From positions 1 through 13,954 of the forward strand of contig CAMLNG010000041.1 in the NCBI GenBank assembly GCA_946481195.1: 13,954 nt of DNA. Direction: 5' to 3'. This document shows, one piece after another, positions 1 through 6,843 of this stretch. Position 1 is the first letter of the stretch. The number at the start of each line of letters is the position of its first letter. The notes beneath the pieces were generated by a model, which was not told the DNA's origin, ran no database searches, and saw only the letters and a program-made list of their open reading frames with translations. This DNA is from an uncultured Chromatiaceae bacterium (GTDB taxonomy: Bacteria > Pseudomonadota > Gammaproteobacteria > Enterobacterales > Alteromonadaceae). The position numbers were made by a program, and so were the translations under genes.

Positions 1-912
1 GCCGGCGCCCGCATCACGCTAGCGGTCGACGGTTTTATTGCAGTGGCGCTGGTGCAACAGCAGTATTTTGATTTGGTATTGATGGACCTGCAAATGCCGG
101 GGATGGATGGACTAACAGCGACCCGGCAAATCCGGCAGCTGTATAGCGCTGCACAATTGCCGGTGGTGGCGATGACGGCCAATGCCACGGCCGATGACCA
201 GATAGCCTGTAAAGCCGCCGGCATGAATGCCCATATTGCCAAACCTATTGATCTGAGGACTTTATGTCCGCAGTTATTGGCGTTGTGTGGCCGGGAAATG
301 CCTGTACCAGCCGAGGACAACAGCTGCACCGGGTCAGCCAGTGATGGTCTGTTGCAGCCGCTACCGCAGTTGTTGTCGCGTTTTGGGGGTAACAGTCAGC
401 TGTTGTATCAGGCCTGGCAACGTCTGCCACAGGAATGGCATCAGCAAAGTGAGATGTATGCAGCGGCTGCGGACAATAACGCCCGCCGTGCAGTGTTACA
501 TACTTTACAGGGGGTGGTCGCAACGCTCGGGGCTGTACAGCTGGCACAGTCACTCAGGGTTGCGGGGAAACAACTGCAGCAGGGCATACCGGCAGATATA
601 CAGGCGTTACAGCCGCTGCTGGAGCAAAGCCTGCAACAGTTCCGGCTTTGCTGGGCTGAATTTACTGCGCAGCAGCCGGCGCAGGCAACACTGAACCCGG
701 TGACATTTACACAGTCAGAACAACCGGCGCAGGCTGAATTGTTGCAGCAACTGGAGCTTGCATTGCAACAACAACATTTATCGGCGCTGGACCTGACCGC
801 CCGTTTATTGGCGGCAGATCCGCGTTATCAACAACTTAGTGCGCAGGTCGAGCAACTGGATTTTTGCGCTGCGCTGAATACGCTCAGACAATTGGCAAGG
901 AAGGTAATTTGA
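1..912 (+). CDS. Hybrid sensor histidine kinase, C-terminal part (receiver + Hpt); 5' end outside window
   Basis: The reading frame is open from base 1, so this is the 3' part of a larger gene; a GTG at 43 lies inside the receiver domain and is not a real start. The first ~85 residues are a CheY-like receiver: LVLMDLQMPGMDG carries the phospho-acceptor Asp (codon 85-87), followed by the conserved Thr in VVAMTANA and Lys in AKPID. A low-complexity linker leads to an Hpt domain, with the phosphorylatable His (codon 499-501) in LHTLQGVVATLGA. The usual Lys of the H-x-x-K-G core is Gln here. About 100 Gln- and Leu-rich residues follow, resembling the helical tail of BarA/TorS-like hybrid kinases. 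Sensor and kinase core domains must lie upstream. The stop overlaps the next start (TGATG), so translation is probably coupled to the receiver-GGDEF gene, its likely phosphorelay partner (inference). Confidence 0.9.
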   Translation, partial: AGARITLAVDGFIAVALVQQQYFDLVLMDLQMPGMDGLTATRQIRQLYSAAQLPVVAMTANATADDQIACKAAGMNAHIAKPIDLRTLCPQLLALCGREMPVPAEDNSCTGSASDGLLQPLPQLLSRFGGNSQLLYQAWQRLPQEWHQQSEMYAAAADNNARRAVLHTLQGVVATLGAVQLAQSLRVAGKQLQQGIPADIQALQPLLEQSLQQFRLCWAEFTAQQPAQATLNPVTFTQSEQPAQAELLQQLELALQQQHLSALDLTARLLAADPRYQQLSAQVEQLDFCAALNTLRQLARKVI

Positions 913-1850
913 TGTCGCACTATACCCAGTGGTATGCCACACCCGGCGCGCAGCCGCGATTATTGCTGGTCGACGATCACCAGCTGAACATTCGGGTGAT
1001 GTATGAGATTTTCCGGCATGAATTTGATGTGTTTATTGCATTAAATGGCGAACAGGCGCTGGAAAAATGCGCCGAACTGCATCCGGATTTGATTCTGCTG
1101 GATGTGGTGATGCCGCGGCTGGACGGATATGAGGTTTGCCGGCGGTTAAAAGCCGATCCGGAGCTGGCAGACATTCCGGTTATTTTTATCACCTCGCATT
1201 TTGATGAAGCGGATGAAGTGCGGGGTTTTGAACTGGGGGCTGTTGATTTTATTCATAAACCGGTGAATCCCATCATCACCAAAGCCCGGGTCAAAACCCA
1301 GTTACAACTCAAGCAGCAAGCCGACTTATTAAGGGCCATTTCGCAAATCGACGGCCTGACTGGTATCGCCAACCGCCGCCGCTTTGACCAGCAACTGGAA
1401 CTTGACTGGCGCAGCTGTGGCCGGGCCGCGGAGCCATTGTCGTTGCTGATGCTGGATATCGATTATTTCAAACAATATAACGATGAGTATGGCCATCTGG
1501 CAGGCGATGAATGTCTGCGCCGGGTCGCCATGGCGATGCAGCAGGCAATTGGCCGGCCTTATGATTTGCTGGCGCGCTTTGGTGGTGAGGAATTTGCGGT
1601 GTTGCTGCCACGTACCAACAGCCATGGTGCGCAATTTCTGGCACAGAATATCTTGCTGAAAATCCAGCATCTGGCCTTGCCACATCCTTATTCGCCCGGC
1701 GGTATCGTCACGCTCAGTGCCGGCCTTGCCACTGTCATACCTCAGGAACACACACAGGCCCGCCAGTTACTGCAACGTGCCGACGAAATGCTGTACAAAG
1801 CCAAACAACAAGGCCGCAACCGGCTGTTGGTTGACGAGAGTCTGAGCTGA
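912..1850 (+). CDS. Response regulator with receiver and GGDEF domains (PleD-like diguanylate cyclase)
   Basis: This is a 312-residue cytoplasmic protein predicted to make c-di-GMP from two GTP when phosphorylated. The receiver (about 15-130) has the acidic pair DD21-22, phospho-acceptor D64 in ILLDVVMPRLDGYEV and K116 in FIHKPVNP. The GGDEF domain (about 145-308) has DGLTGIANRRRFD, the metal-binding D182 in LDIDYFK and an active-site GGEEF at 224-228. RPYD at 215-218, five residues before it, fits the RxxD inhibitory c-di-GMP site, so product inhibition is expected. I chose the ATG at 912 because AAGGAAGG (897-904) sits at the right distance and the ATG overlaps the upstream stop; an in-frame ATG at 864 would force a 49-nt overlap. 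There is no output domain other than GGDEF. The upstream hybrid kinase is the likely phosphodonor (inference from context). Confidence 0.95.
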   Translation: MSHYTQWYATPGAQPRLLLVDDHQLNIRVMYEIFRHEFDVFIALNGEQALEKCAELHPDLILLDVVMPRLDGYEVCRRLKADPELADIPVIFITSHFDEADEVRGFELGAVDFIHKPVNPIITKARVKTQLQLKQQADLLRAISQIDGLTGIANRRRFDQQLELDWRSCGRAAEPLSLLMLDIDYFKQYNDEYGHLAGDECLRRVAMAMQQAIGRPYDLLARFGGEEFAVLLPRTNSHGAQFLAQNILLKIQHLALPHPYSPGGIVTLSAGLATVIPQEHTQARQLLQRADEMLYKAKQQGRNRLLVDESLS

Positions 1851-1908
1851 AATGTCGTAATATTGTCATATTGGCTGCATAAACTACGGCGACTACCCGG
1901 AGAAGTTT

Positions 1909-4353
1909 ATGCAGCGTCGTCCCGCTTTAGTCGCCAGTCTTGCGACCGCTTTTATTTTTATCATCATTCTGCTGGTCGCATTTTACCTCGGGCTCAGCAA
2001 CCAAAAAACCAGTGAAATCAAGGCCAGAACTGTAGCACAGCAAGTCAGCAATGCGCTGGAAATTATGGCGGCAGATCGGGTGCGGGCACTGGATGATTTG
2101 GTTGGACACTGGCCGGTTGCTGCGGCAAATGAAGTGGACTGGTTCAATGTCCGGGCTGTGACTCTGGCGAAGATGCTGCCGGGGTTGCGCGATTTGGCGC
2201 TACTGAACCAGCAAGGGCAGGTGATTTGGTCCATCGACCCGTTGCGGCGTAAGCAGCTGTTACAACTGCATTTGCCGACCTTACTTGGTACACCGCTGCT
2301 GGACAAAAGTGCAGTGCTGCACCCGCCACAGCAGCCACAGAGTCTGGTCGTCAGTCGTGCTATCAGTATGCAGGGCAAGCCACATGGATATGTCGCAGCA
2401 TTTTTTGACATCACGACCATTATTGGCGTTTATACCAGTGAACTTGAAGCGGGCGGGCTGAGTTTTCGCATGCAGGACGGTGGTACTGTGCTGTTGCAAA
2501 ACGGTCATTTTACCTCTTCTGCCCCACAGGTTACCCAGCCATTAGTCTTTGCCGGCCGGCAGTGGCATTTTTCGGTGCAAAGCCAGACGGATATCTGGCA
2601 AACCTCATGGTGGATAGCCGGGCTTGGATTTGTTATCTCCTGTGGCATTGGCTTGTTGTTGTACCGCCAGTTTGCCAAAGAGGCGCAGGTGCGGCGTTTC
2701 CAGCAACTGTATCAGTCGGCGGCAGATGCGTCGCTGGATGCGATGTTATTGTGGTCGCGGCAAGCGGATCAGGCTGGTGGCGACTTTGTGCTGCAACAAA
2801 GCAACAAAGTTGCCGCGCAGCTGTGTGACGCTGCATTGTTATTACCGGGGCAATCGCTGGCACTGCTGTGTCAGCAGCTGGATGCGGACTGGTTATTACG
2901 CCGCTGCCTGAAAGTCGACCAGTCTGGTCAGCCTTATGAAGCAGTGCTGGCGCAACCTTCCGCACTGATTCATGCCCGCTGGCTGCGGTTACAGGTGGTG
3001 AAGTCAGCCCAGGGCCTGGCCATGACTTTTCGTGATGTCAGCCGGGAGCAGGCACTGCAACAGCAAATCCGCTATCAGGCCGAACATGATCAGCTCACCG
3101 GCTTATTAAACCGCTATGCCTTTGAACAACGTCTCGCCGGCTTGTTGCAACAACCGCAGGCGGGCGCTTTGTGTTACATCGACATGGACCAGTTTAAGCA
3201 GATCAATGACAGTTGCGGCCATCTGGCTGGCGACGAGCTGCTGCGCCGCGTCGCCAGTTTACTCAGCACCGATTTAACCGACGCCGATGTGCTGGCCCGC
3301 GTCGGCGGTGACGAGTTTTGTCTGGTGCTGACCGGTCGCGATATCGCAGCTGTCAGTGCGCATTTGCAGCAGTTATTGCGCCAAATCGCCGCCTTTCGCT
3401 TTGAGTGGCAACAGCAGATTTTTACTATAGGCGCCAGTGTTGGTGTGGTGGCGCTGGATGGGTATCAGGGCAGTCTGACGGATTTAATCAAGGCTGCAGA
3501 CAGTGGCTGTTATCTGGCCAAACATCAGGGCCGTCATCGTTATTTTATCGTCGACACTAACGGGCCCGAACTGAATCATCTGGCGCAGCAGCGGCAGTTG
3601 TTATCGCTGCTGCACAAAGCGCTGGATGAAGATTTGTTTGAGCTTTATGCCCAGCCGATAGTGCCGTTGTCCGTGGCAGGGCAGGGGCTCCATCTGGAAG
3701 TTTTGCTGCGGCTGCGCGACAGCGACGGCCAGATGGTCAGTCCGGCGCTGTTTATTCCGCTGGCGGAGCAGCAGGGCCTGATGGGCACAATTGACCGGTG
3801 GGTGATTCGCCGCGTCTTGCAGCAACTGGCGCAAAGCCCGCGACAGCTGGACCGGCTGGATAAAATCGCCATTAATCTGTCCGGGCCGTCGCTGAGCGAC
3901 CCGGAGCTGCTGCCTTATATTCAGCAGCAGCTGGCGCTTTACCGCATTCCGGCCGGCAAAATCTGTTTTGAGATCACCGAAACGGCGGCTATTACCAACA
4001 TGGCCACTGCTAAACGTTTTATCGATAGTCTGCGCCAGATTGGCTGTAAATTTGCGCTCGATGATTTTGGTGTCGGCATGTCGTCTTTTGCTTATCTGAA
4101 ACATCTGCCGGTGGATTACCTGAAAATTGACGGCTCTTTTGTCAAAGCCATGACCCAAAACGCCACTGATGCGGTGATGGTGCGCGCAATGGCCGACATT
4201 GCCCGCAGTCTGCAAATTCAGACTATTGCTGAATTTGTGCCGGATGAAGCCACTTGTGTGTTGCTGCGCAGTATCGGCGTGCATTATGGCCAGGGTTATG
4301 GTTTAGGCAAGCCGGCGCCATGGGCCAGTTTTTTCCACCATAACGCGGCCTGA
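1909..4353 (+). CDS. Membrane sensor GGDEF-EAL protein (diguanylate cyclase/phosphodiesterase)
   Basis: This 814-residue inner-membrane protein is predicted to make and/or hydrolyse c-di-GMP. A first membrane helix (about 9-29), a ~200-residue periplasmic sensor region (CHASE/Cache-like in appearance, no firm family) and a second helix (about 234-252) precede a weak PAS-like region (262-385). The GGDEF domain (about 388-548) has DQLTGLLNRYAF, D426-centred IDMDQFK and GGDEF at 466-470. At the RxxD inhibitory position it reads TDAD (457-460), so that site appears lost. The EAL domain (about 560-808) begins with the variant EVL (E597). Its other catalytic and metal residues are all visible with family spacing: N656, E688, D718-D719, K739, E775 and Q795. 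The start ATG has GGAG at 1899-1902. It lies 58 nt after the receiver-GGDEF gene on the same strand and may share its transcript. Whether one activity dominates cannot be read from the sequence. Confidence 0.95.
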   Translation: MQRRPALVASLATAFIFIIILLVAFYLGLSNQKTSEIKARTVAQQVSNALEIMAADRVRALDDLVGHWPVAAANEVDWFNVRAVTLAKMLPGLRDLALLNQQGQVIWSIDPLRRKQLLQLHLPTLLGTPLLDKSAVLHPPQQPQSLVVSRAISMQGKPHGYVAAFFDITTIIGVYTSELEAGGLSFRMQDGGTVLLQNGHFTSSAPQVTQPLVFAGRQWHFSVQSQTDIWQTSWWIAGLGFVISCGIGLLLYRQFAKEAQVRRFQQLYQSAADASLDAMLLWSRQADQAGGDFVLQQSNKVAAQLCDAALLLPGQSLALLCQQLDADWLLRRCLKVDQSGQPYEAVLAQPSALIHARWLRLQVVKSAQGLAMTFRDVSREQALQQQIRYQAEHDQLTGLLNRYAFEQRLAGLLQQPQAGALCYIDMDQFKQINDSCGHLAGDELLRRVASLLSTDLTDADVLARVGGDEFCLVLTGRDIAAVSAHLQQLLRQIAAFRFEWQQQIFTIGASVGVVALDGYQGSLTDLIKAADSGCYLAKHQGRHRYFIVDTNGPELNHLAQQRQLLSLLHKALDEDLFELYAQPIVPLSVAGQGLHLEVLLRLRDSDGQMVSPALFIPLAEQQGLMGTIDRWVIRRVLQQLAQSPRQLDRLDKIAINLSGPSLSDPELLPYIQQQLALYRIPAGKICFEITETAAITNMATAKRFIDSLRQIGCKFALDDFGVGMSSFAYLKHLPVDYLKIDGSFVKAMTQNATDAVMVRAMADIARSLQIQTIAEFVPDEATCVLLRSIGVHYGQGYGLGKPAPWASFFHHNAA

Positions 4354-4390
4354 TCTCAAGATTTGACGAGCAAGATGACGCCGCCTGCAA

Positions 4391-4417
4391 TGCCGGCGTT
4401 GGTGAATGTTGCCGGCA
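4391..4417. repeat. Inverted repeat TGCCGGC-N13-GCCGGCA
   Basis: Perfect 7-bp arms at 4391-4397 and 4411-4417 lie about 40 nt after the GGDEF-EAL stop. The downstream + strand bases are ATAAAAAA rather than a T run, so this is not a convincing + strand terminator. It could still stabilise the 3' end of the upstream mRNA. GCCGGC is frequent throughout this window, so the repeat may be partly compositional. Confidence 0.4.
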
Positions 4418-4419
4418 AT

Positions 4420-4447
4420 AAAAAAGGTGACGCCAGCAGACGTCACC
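4420..4447 (-). terminator. Rho-independent terminator on the minus strand
   Basis: Read on the minus strand, the sequence is GGTGACG, an 8-base loop region, CGTCACC and then six T residues (complement of A4420-4425) followed by ATT. The stem is 7 bp, or 8 bp counting one G-U pair. This is a textbook intrinsic terminator orientation for leftward transcription, yet no gene is seen on the minus strand immediately to its right. The nearest minus-strand gene ends at 6429, beyond the oppositely oriented phoD. Confidence 0.6.
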
Positions 4448-4469
4448 ATTCAGGCCCCAAAAAATTCGG

Positions 4470-4488
4470 CAAGGACCAAGGACAAGGA
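4470..4488. repeat. Three near-contiguous CAAGGA hexamers
   Basis: CAAGGA occurs at 4470-4475, 4477-4482 and 4483-4488. In a + strand transcript this would be three A-AGGA motifs of the kind bound by CsrA/RsmA. In a minus-strand transcript it would be three UCCUUG motifs complementary to Shine-Dalgarno-like sequence, just upstream of the minus-strand terminator. Both readings are inference; the repeat itself is directly visible. Confidence 0.55.
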
Positions 4489-4616
4489 TACACAACAACC
4501 CAATAAGGGTGGCCACAGGAAGAAGCCGTGCGCAGTCTGACAGCCGGATGCGGCAAATTTCTGACAAATCCGTGAAAGATTTATGGCGCTGTCAAAGTGT
4601 ATTAATGCTGTCGCTC

Positions 4617-4634
4617 ACGTCATCACCCCGTCAT
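4617..4634 (+). promoter_or_regulatory. Candidate Pho box upstream of phoD
   Basis: The direct repeat ACGTCAT-CACC-CCGTCAT has two GTCAT-ending heptamers 11 bp apart, the spacing of the PhoB consensus (CTGTCAT-N4-CTGTCAT). It ends 41 nt before the phoD ATG, a sensible position for an activator site. Further TGTCA/TGACA-like copies precede it at 4537, 4561, 4589 and 4608 but at irregular spacing. No strong -10 is obvious 10-11 nt downstream. The call rests on the pattern and on phoD being a phosphate-starvation type gene. Confidence 0.35.
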
Positions 4635-4675
4635 TTTCCTCAAGCAGACTGGCGTAAATAAAGCCGGAGTCTGAT

Positions 4676-6373
4676 ATGAAGCAGTGGAGTCGTCGCGAGT
4701 TTTTGAAGGTTTCAGCCATCTTGGCTGCAGCCGGTGGTTTTAGTACCGTCAGTGGATGTGTCAGTGCGCCGGCGGGCGTAAAGGTTGACGGTGATGCTGA
4801 GTTCCCGGTTAGTTTTTTGCACGGTGTCGCCAGTGGCGACCCGCTGCATGACCGGGTTGTGCTCTGGACGCGGGTGACGCCGGCAGGACCTTTGGCGCAA
4901 GTACAACTACGACTGGAAGTCGCCACGGATGCAGGCTTTCGCAACTTAGTAGTAGCGGCCGGTTGTGTGGCGCATGCCGACCAGGATTATTGCTGTAAAG
5001 TCGATGCCGCCGGTTTAAGCGCCGGCCAGGCGTATTTTTACCGTTTCCGCGCCGGTGCGTTGTCCTCGCCGGTCGGTCAGACCCGCACGCTGCCACAAGG
5101 GGTATTAAATACCGCACGTTTTGCTGTGGTCAGCTGCAGTAACTATCCGGCTGGTTATTTTCATGTCTATCAGCAGCTGGCGGAGCGCAGCGATTTAGAT
5201 GCGGTGATCCACCTGGGGGATTACTTGTACGAATATGCCGCTGACGGTTATGCCACGGAGCGCGCTGCCGAGTTTGGCCGTTTGTATGCGCCGGATAATC
5301 GCTGTGAATTGTTGAATCTGCAGGATTACCGCCGGCGTTATGCTTGCTACCGAGCAGATGCCGCGCTGCAGCAATTGCATGGCCGCCATCCGTTTTTATT
5401 GGTCTGGGACGATCATGAAATCGCCAACGATACCTGGACCGGCGGTGCGGAGAACCACAGCCCCGGTGAAGGCGATTTTCAGGCGCGTAAACTCGCAGCC
5501 CTACAGGCTTATTACGAGTGGCTGCCGATCCGACCACAGGTCCAGCAGGGCGAACCGCTATACCGCAGTCTGGCCTATGGGGACTTAGTGCAGCTATATC
5601 TGCTGGATACCCGGGTCTGTGCCCGTAGCCAATGGCTGGATTTTCCGCAGTTTCAGCGCGATGGCAAGCTGGATGTGGCTGCTTTGGTCAAAGCGGTGCA
5701 AGACCCGGCGCGCACCTTGTTGGGGCAGGCGCAGCTGGAGTGGCTGAGTGAGGGCCTGAGCCAATCTGGTTGCCACTGGCAAGTGTTAGCGCAGCAGGTG
5801 CTAATGGCGCGGATGGAGTTGCCGGGAGAGGCTTTGGCCGCGCTCGGTAAACCCGGCCCGGAGTTGCTGCCGCAATTGCAGCAACTGGCCGATTTAAAAA
5901 TGCTGCCAGCCGCCAAACGCAGTGCTGAACAGCAACAGCGGCTGCAAGGTGTGTTGCCATATAATCTCGATGCCTGGGACGGATTCCCGGCTGAACGCGA
6001 ACGCTTATACCAGCGTTTGCAACAAAGCGGACGCCAGGTGCTGGTGCTGGCAGGGGATACCCACAACGCCTGGCACAGTGAACTGAAAAACGCGGCAGGC
6101 GAGAGTGTGGCGATTGAGCTGGCGACGGCTTCAGTGTCATCGCCGGGGATTGAGCAATATCTGCAGCTCAATGACGTACAAGCGACACAATTATCCGGTT
6201 TGTTGCCGCAACTGATTGACGAATTAACCTGGTGTGAGTTGTCACGGCGGGGGTACTTGCTGGTCGAATTCAGTCATCAAGCATGCCGCGCCGAGTGGCA
6301 TCTAATCGCCTCAGTACATAGCAGCACCACGCAGTGGCTGGCGCCGCATCAGTTAGTGATCCCGAAACGCTGA
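4676..6373 (+). CDS. phoD: PhoD-type alkaline phosphatase/phosphodiesterase, Tat-exported, possible lipoprotein
   Basis: This 565-residue exported metallophosphoesterase is predicted to release phosphate from organic phosphate esters outside the cytoplasm. The N-terminus has a twin-arginine motif, SRREFLK (5-11), then an Ala/Gly-rich hydrophobic stretch and a lipobox-like VSGC with C28, suggesting a Tat-exported lipoprotein. A PhoD N-terminal beta domain starts with HGVASGDPLHDRVVLWTRVTP (49-69). The catalytic core shows SCSN (153-156), HLGDYLYEY (179-187), WDDHE (244-248) and AGDTHN (459-464), the metal-ligand signatures of the family, then ATASVSSPG. The length is normal for PhoD. The start has GGAG six bases upstream and places the Tat motif at the very N-terminus. 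It stands alone in orientation; TGTCA-like repeats upstream hint at PhoB control. The Ca/Fe cofactor cannot be confirmed from the sequence. Confidence 0.94.
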   Translation: MKQWSRREFLKVSAILAAAGGFSTVSGCVSAPAGVKVDGDAEFPVSFLHGVASGDPLHDRVVLWTRVTPAGPLAQVQLRLEVATDAGFRNLVVAAGCVAHADQDYCCKVDAAGLSAGQAYFYRFRAGALSSPVGQTRTLPQGVLNTARFAVVSCSNYPAGYFHVYQQLAERSDLDAVIHLGDYLYEYAADGYATERAAEFGRLYAPDNRCELLNLQDYRRRYACYRADAALQQLHGRHPFLLVWDDHEIANDTWTGGAENHSPGEGDFQARKLAALQAYYEWLPIRPQVQQGEPLYRSLAYGDLVQLYLLDTRVCARSQWLDFPQFQRDGKLDVAALVKAVQDPARTLLGQAQLEWLSEGLSQSGCHWQVLAQQVLMARMELPGEALAALGKPGPELLPQLQQLADLKMLPAAKRSAEQQQRLQGVLPYNLDAWDGFPAERERLYQRLQQSGRQVLVLAGDTHNAWHSELKNAAGESVAIELATASVSSPGIEQYLQLNDVQATQLSGLLPQLIDELTWCELSRRGYLLVEFSHQACRAEWHLIASVHSSTTQWLAPHQLVIPKR

Positions 6374-6388
6374 AGCACAATGACGGTC

Positions 6389-6438
6389 GCAGCCGGAAGC
6401 GATCAAGCCGGCTGCATCCGAATTTGTTTTAGTTTTTT
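6389..6438 (+). terminator. Hairpin terminator after phoD
   Basis: Perfect 8-bp arms GCAGCCGG (6389-6396) and CCGGCTGC (6408-6415) enclose an 11-nt loop. They are followed by the T-rich ATCCGAATTTGTTTTAGTTTTTT, which overlaps the end of the convergent channel gene. The T-rich part begins several bases after the stem, so termination strength is uncertain. On the minus strand there is no T run after the stem, so it serves phoD better than the channel gene. Confidence 0.5.
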
Positions 6439-6797
6439 GTCTGTTCCAACCGTGCCTCAATGCGTTTGAGGCGCTGCATCAGTTCACGTTGTTCTTCGTC
6501 ACTGAAAAGATGTTTGTCTTCAACCAGATGCATAATGATATTGGCGACTATCATCGGGATCACGACAAAGATCCAGAAATGGCCAAACAGAATGCCGACA
6601 AAACGCCCTAATGGCGTCACCGGGGTTAAATCGCCGTAGCCGATGGTCAGGGAGGTGACAGTGGCCCACCACAGACCATCAGCCAGCGATTTTTGTTCAA
6701 TCAGTGCAAAGCTAATGGCGCCAAAAATCAAACTGCCGGCATAAATAGCCAGAATCAACCAAAGCCTGTTTGCAATATAAATCAATAACTTCTTCAT
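6429..6797 (-). CDS. Small two-helix potassium channel (ion channel family)
   Basis: This is a 122-residue inner-membrane protein with the KcsA-like layout of membrane helix 1 (about 12-33), pore helix (38-50), selectivity filter TIGYGD (51-56) and helix 2 (about 64-92). A charged, probably coiled-coil tail (98-120) follows and could support tetramer assembly. There is no voltage-sensor helix and no RCK/TrkA-N domain, so gating by a ligand-binding domain is not evident. I chose the ATG at 6797 because AAAGGG lies 7 nt upstream and the protein then begins MKKLLIY. An in-frame ATG at 6839 would add 14 residues encoded across the leader hairpin and has no ribosome site. The gene lies 79 nt downstream of the sugar kinase on the same strand and converges on phoD. 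The ion choice is inferred from the GYG filter. Confidence 0.9.
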   Translation of the reverse strand: MKKLLIYIANRLWLILAIYAGSLIFGAISFALIEQKSLADGLWWATVTSLTIGYGDLTPVTPLGRFVGILFGHFWIFVVIPMIVANIIMHLVEDKHLFSDEEQRELMQRLKRIEARLEQTKN

Positions 6798-6804
6798 CAA
6801 TGTT

Positions 6805-6843
6805 CCCTTTGCTGCTGCAAATTTACCGCAGCATAACAAAGGG
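6805..6843 (-). promoter_or_regulatory. Inverted repeat masking the channel-gene ribosome binding site
   Basis: On the minus strand CCCTTTG (6837-6843 complement) pairs perfectly with CAAAGGG (6805-6811 complement). Inside it GCTGC (6828-6832) pairs with GCAGC (6814-6818), leaving a small 4x2 internal loop and a 9-nt apical loop. The 3' arm contains the AAAGGG Shine-Dalgarno of the channel gene. In an mRNA that includes the whole repeat the ribosome site would be double-stranded. The structure is seen in sequence; the regulatory effect is inferred. Confidence 0.5.

Larger units (their letters stand above)
4354..4675. other. 322-base intergenic region between the GGDEF-EAL gene and phoD
   Basis: I see no convincing protein gene here on either strand. 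The region holds a possible + strand promoter (TTGACG at 4363-4368, 17 nt, TGCAAT at 4386-4391, weak). It also has a TGCCGGC/GCCGGCA inverted repeat at 4391-4417, a minus-strand terminator at 4420-4447, three CAAGGA hexamers at 4470-4488 and a run of TGTCA-like elements at 4537-4634. The phoD ribosome binding site GGAG is at 4666-4669, six bases from the ATG. Confidence 0.7.

Noticed and set aside
864..911. N-terminal extension of the receiver-GGDEF protein to ATG 864
   Set aside because: It would overlap the kinase gene by 49 nt and lacks a ribosome site; ATG 912 has AAGGAAGG and the coupled TGATG arrangement.
43..912. GTG at 43 as the start of the first gene
   Set aside because: The frame is open to base 1 and the upstream residues (RITLAVDGFIAV) continue the receiver fold, so the gene is cut by the window edge.
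1831..1863. Possible promoter before the GGDEF-EAL gene (TTGACG and TAATAT)
   Set aside because: The spacer is 21 nt, too long for a standard sigma-70 promoter.
3601..4284. 227-codon open frame on the minus strand inside the EAL region
   Set aside because: It lies fully antisense to clearly coding EAL sequence. Its His/Gln/Arg-rich composition is what an antisense shadow of this GC-rich gene would give.
4223..4567. Minus-strand 114-codon frame across the 4354-4675 gap
   Set aside because: It runs through the orphan terminator and into antisense of the EAL domain, has no recognisable domain and no good ribosome site.
5653..6171. Long minus-strand frames (150-172 codons) inside phoD
   Set aside because: They overlap each other and conserved PhoD sequence, and their Ser/Arg/Ala/Pro-rich composition is typical of antisense frames.
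6798..6839. Longer start of the channel gene at 6839
   Set aside because: The extra residues [14 protein letters not shown] are encoded by the leader hairpin and have no ribosome site, whereas ATG 6797 has AAAGGG.
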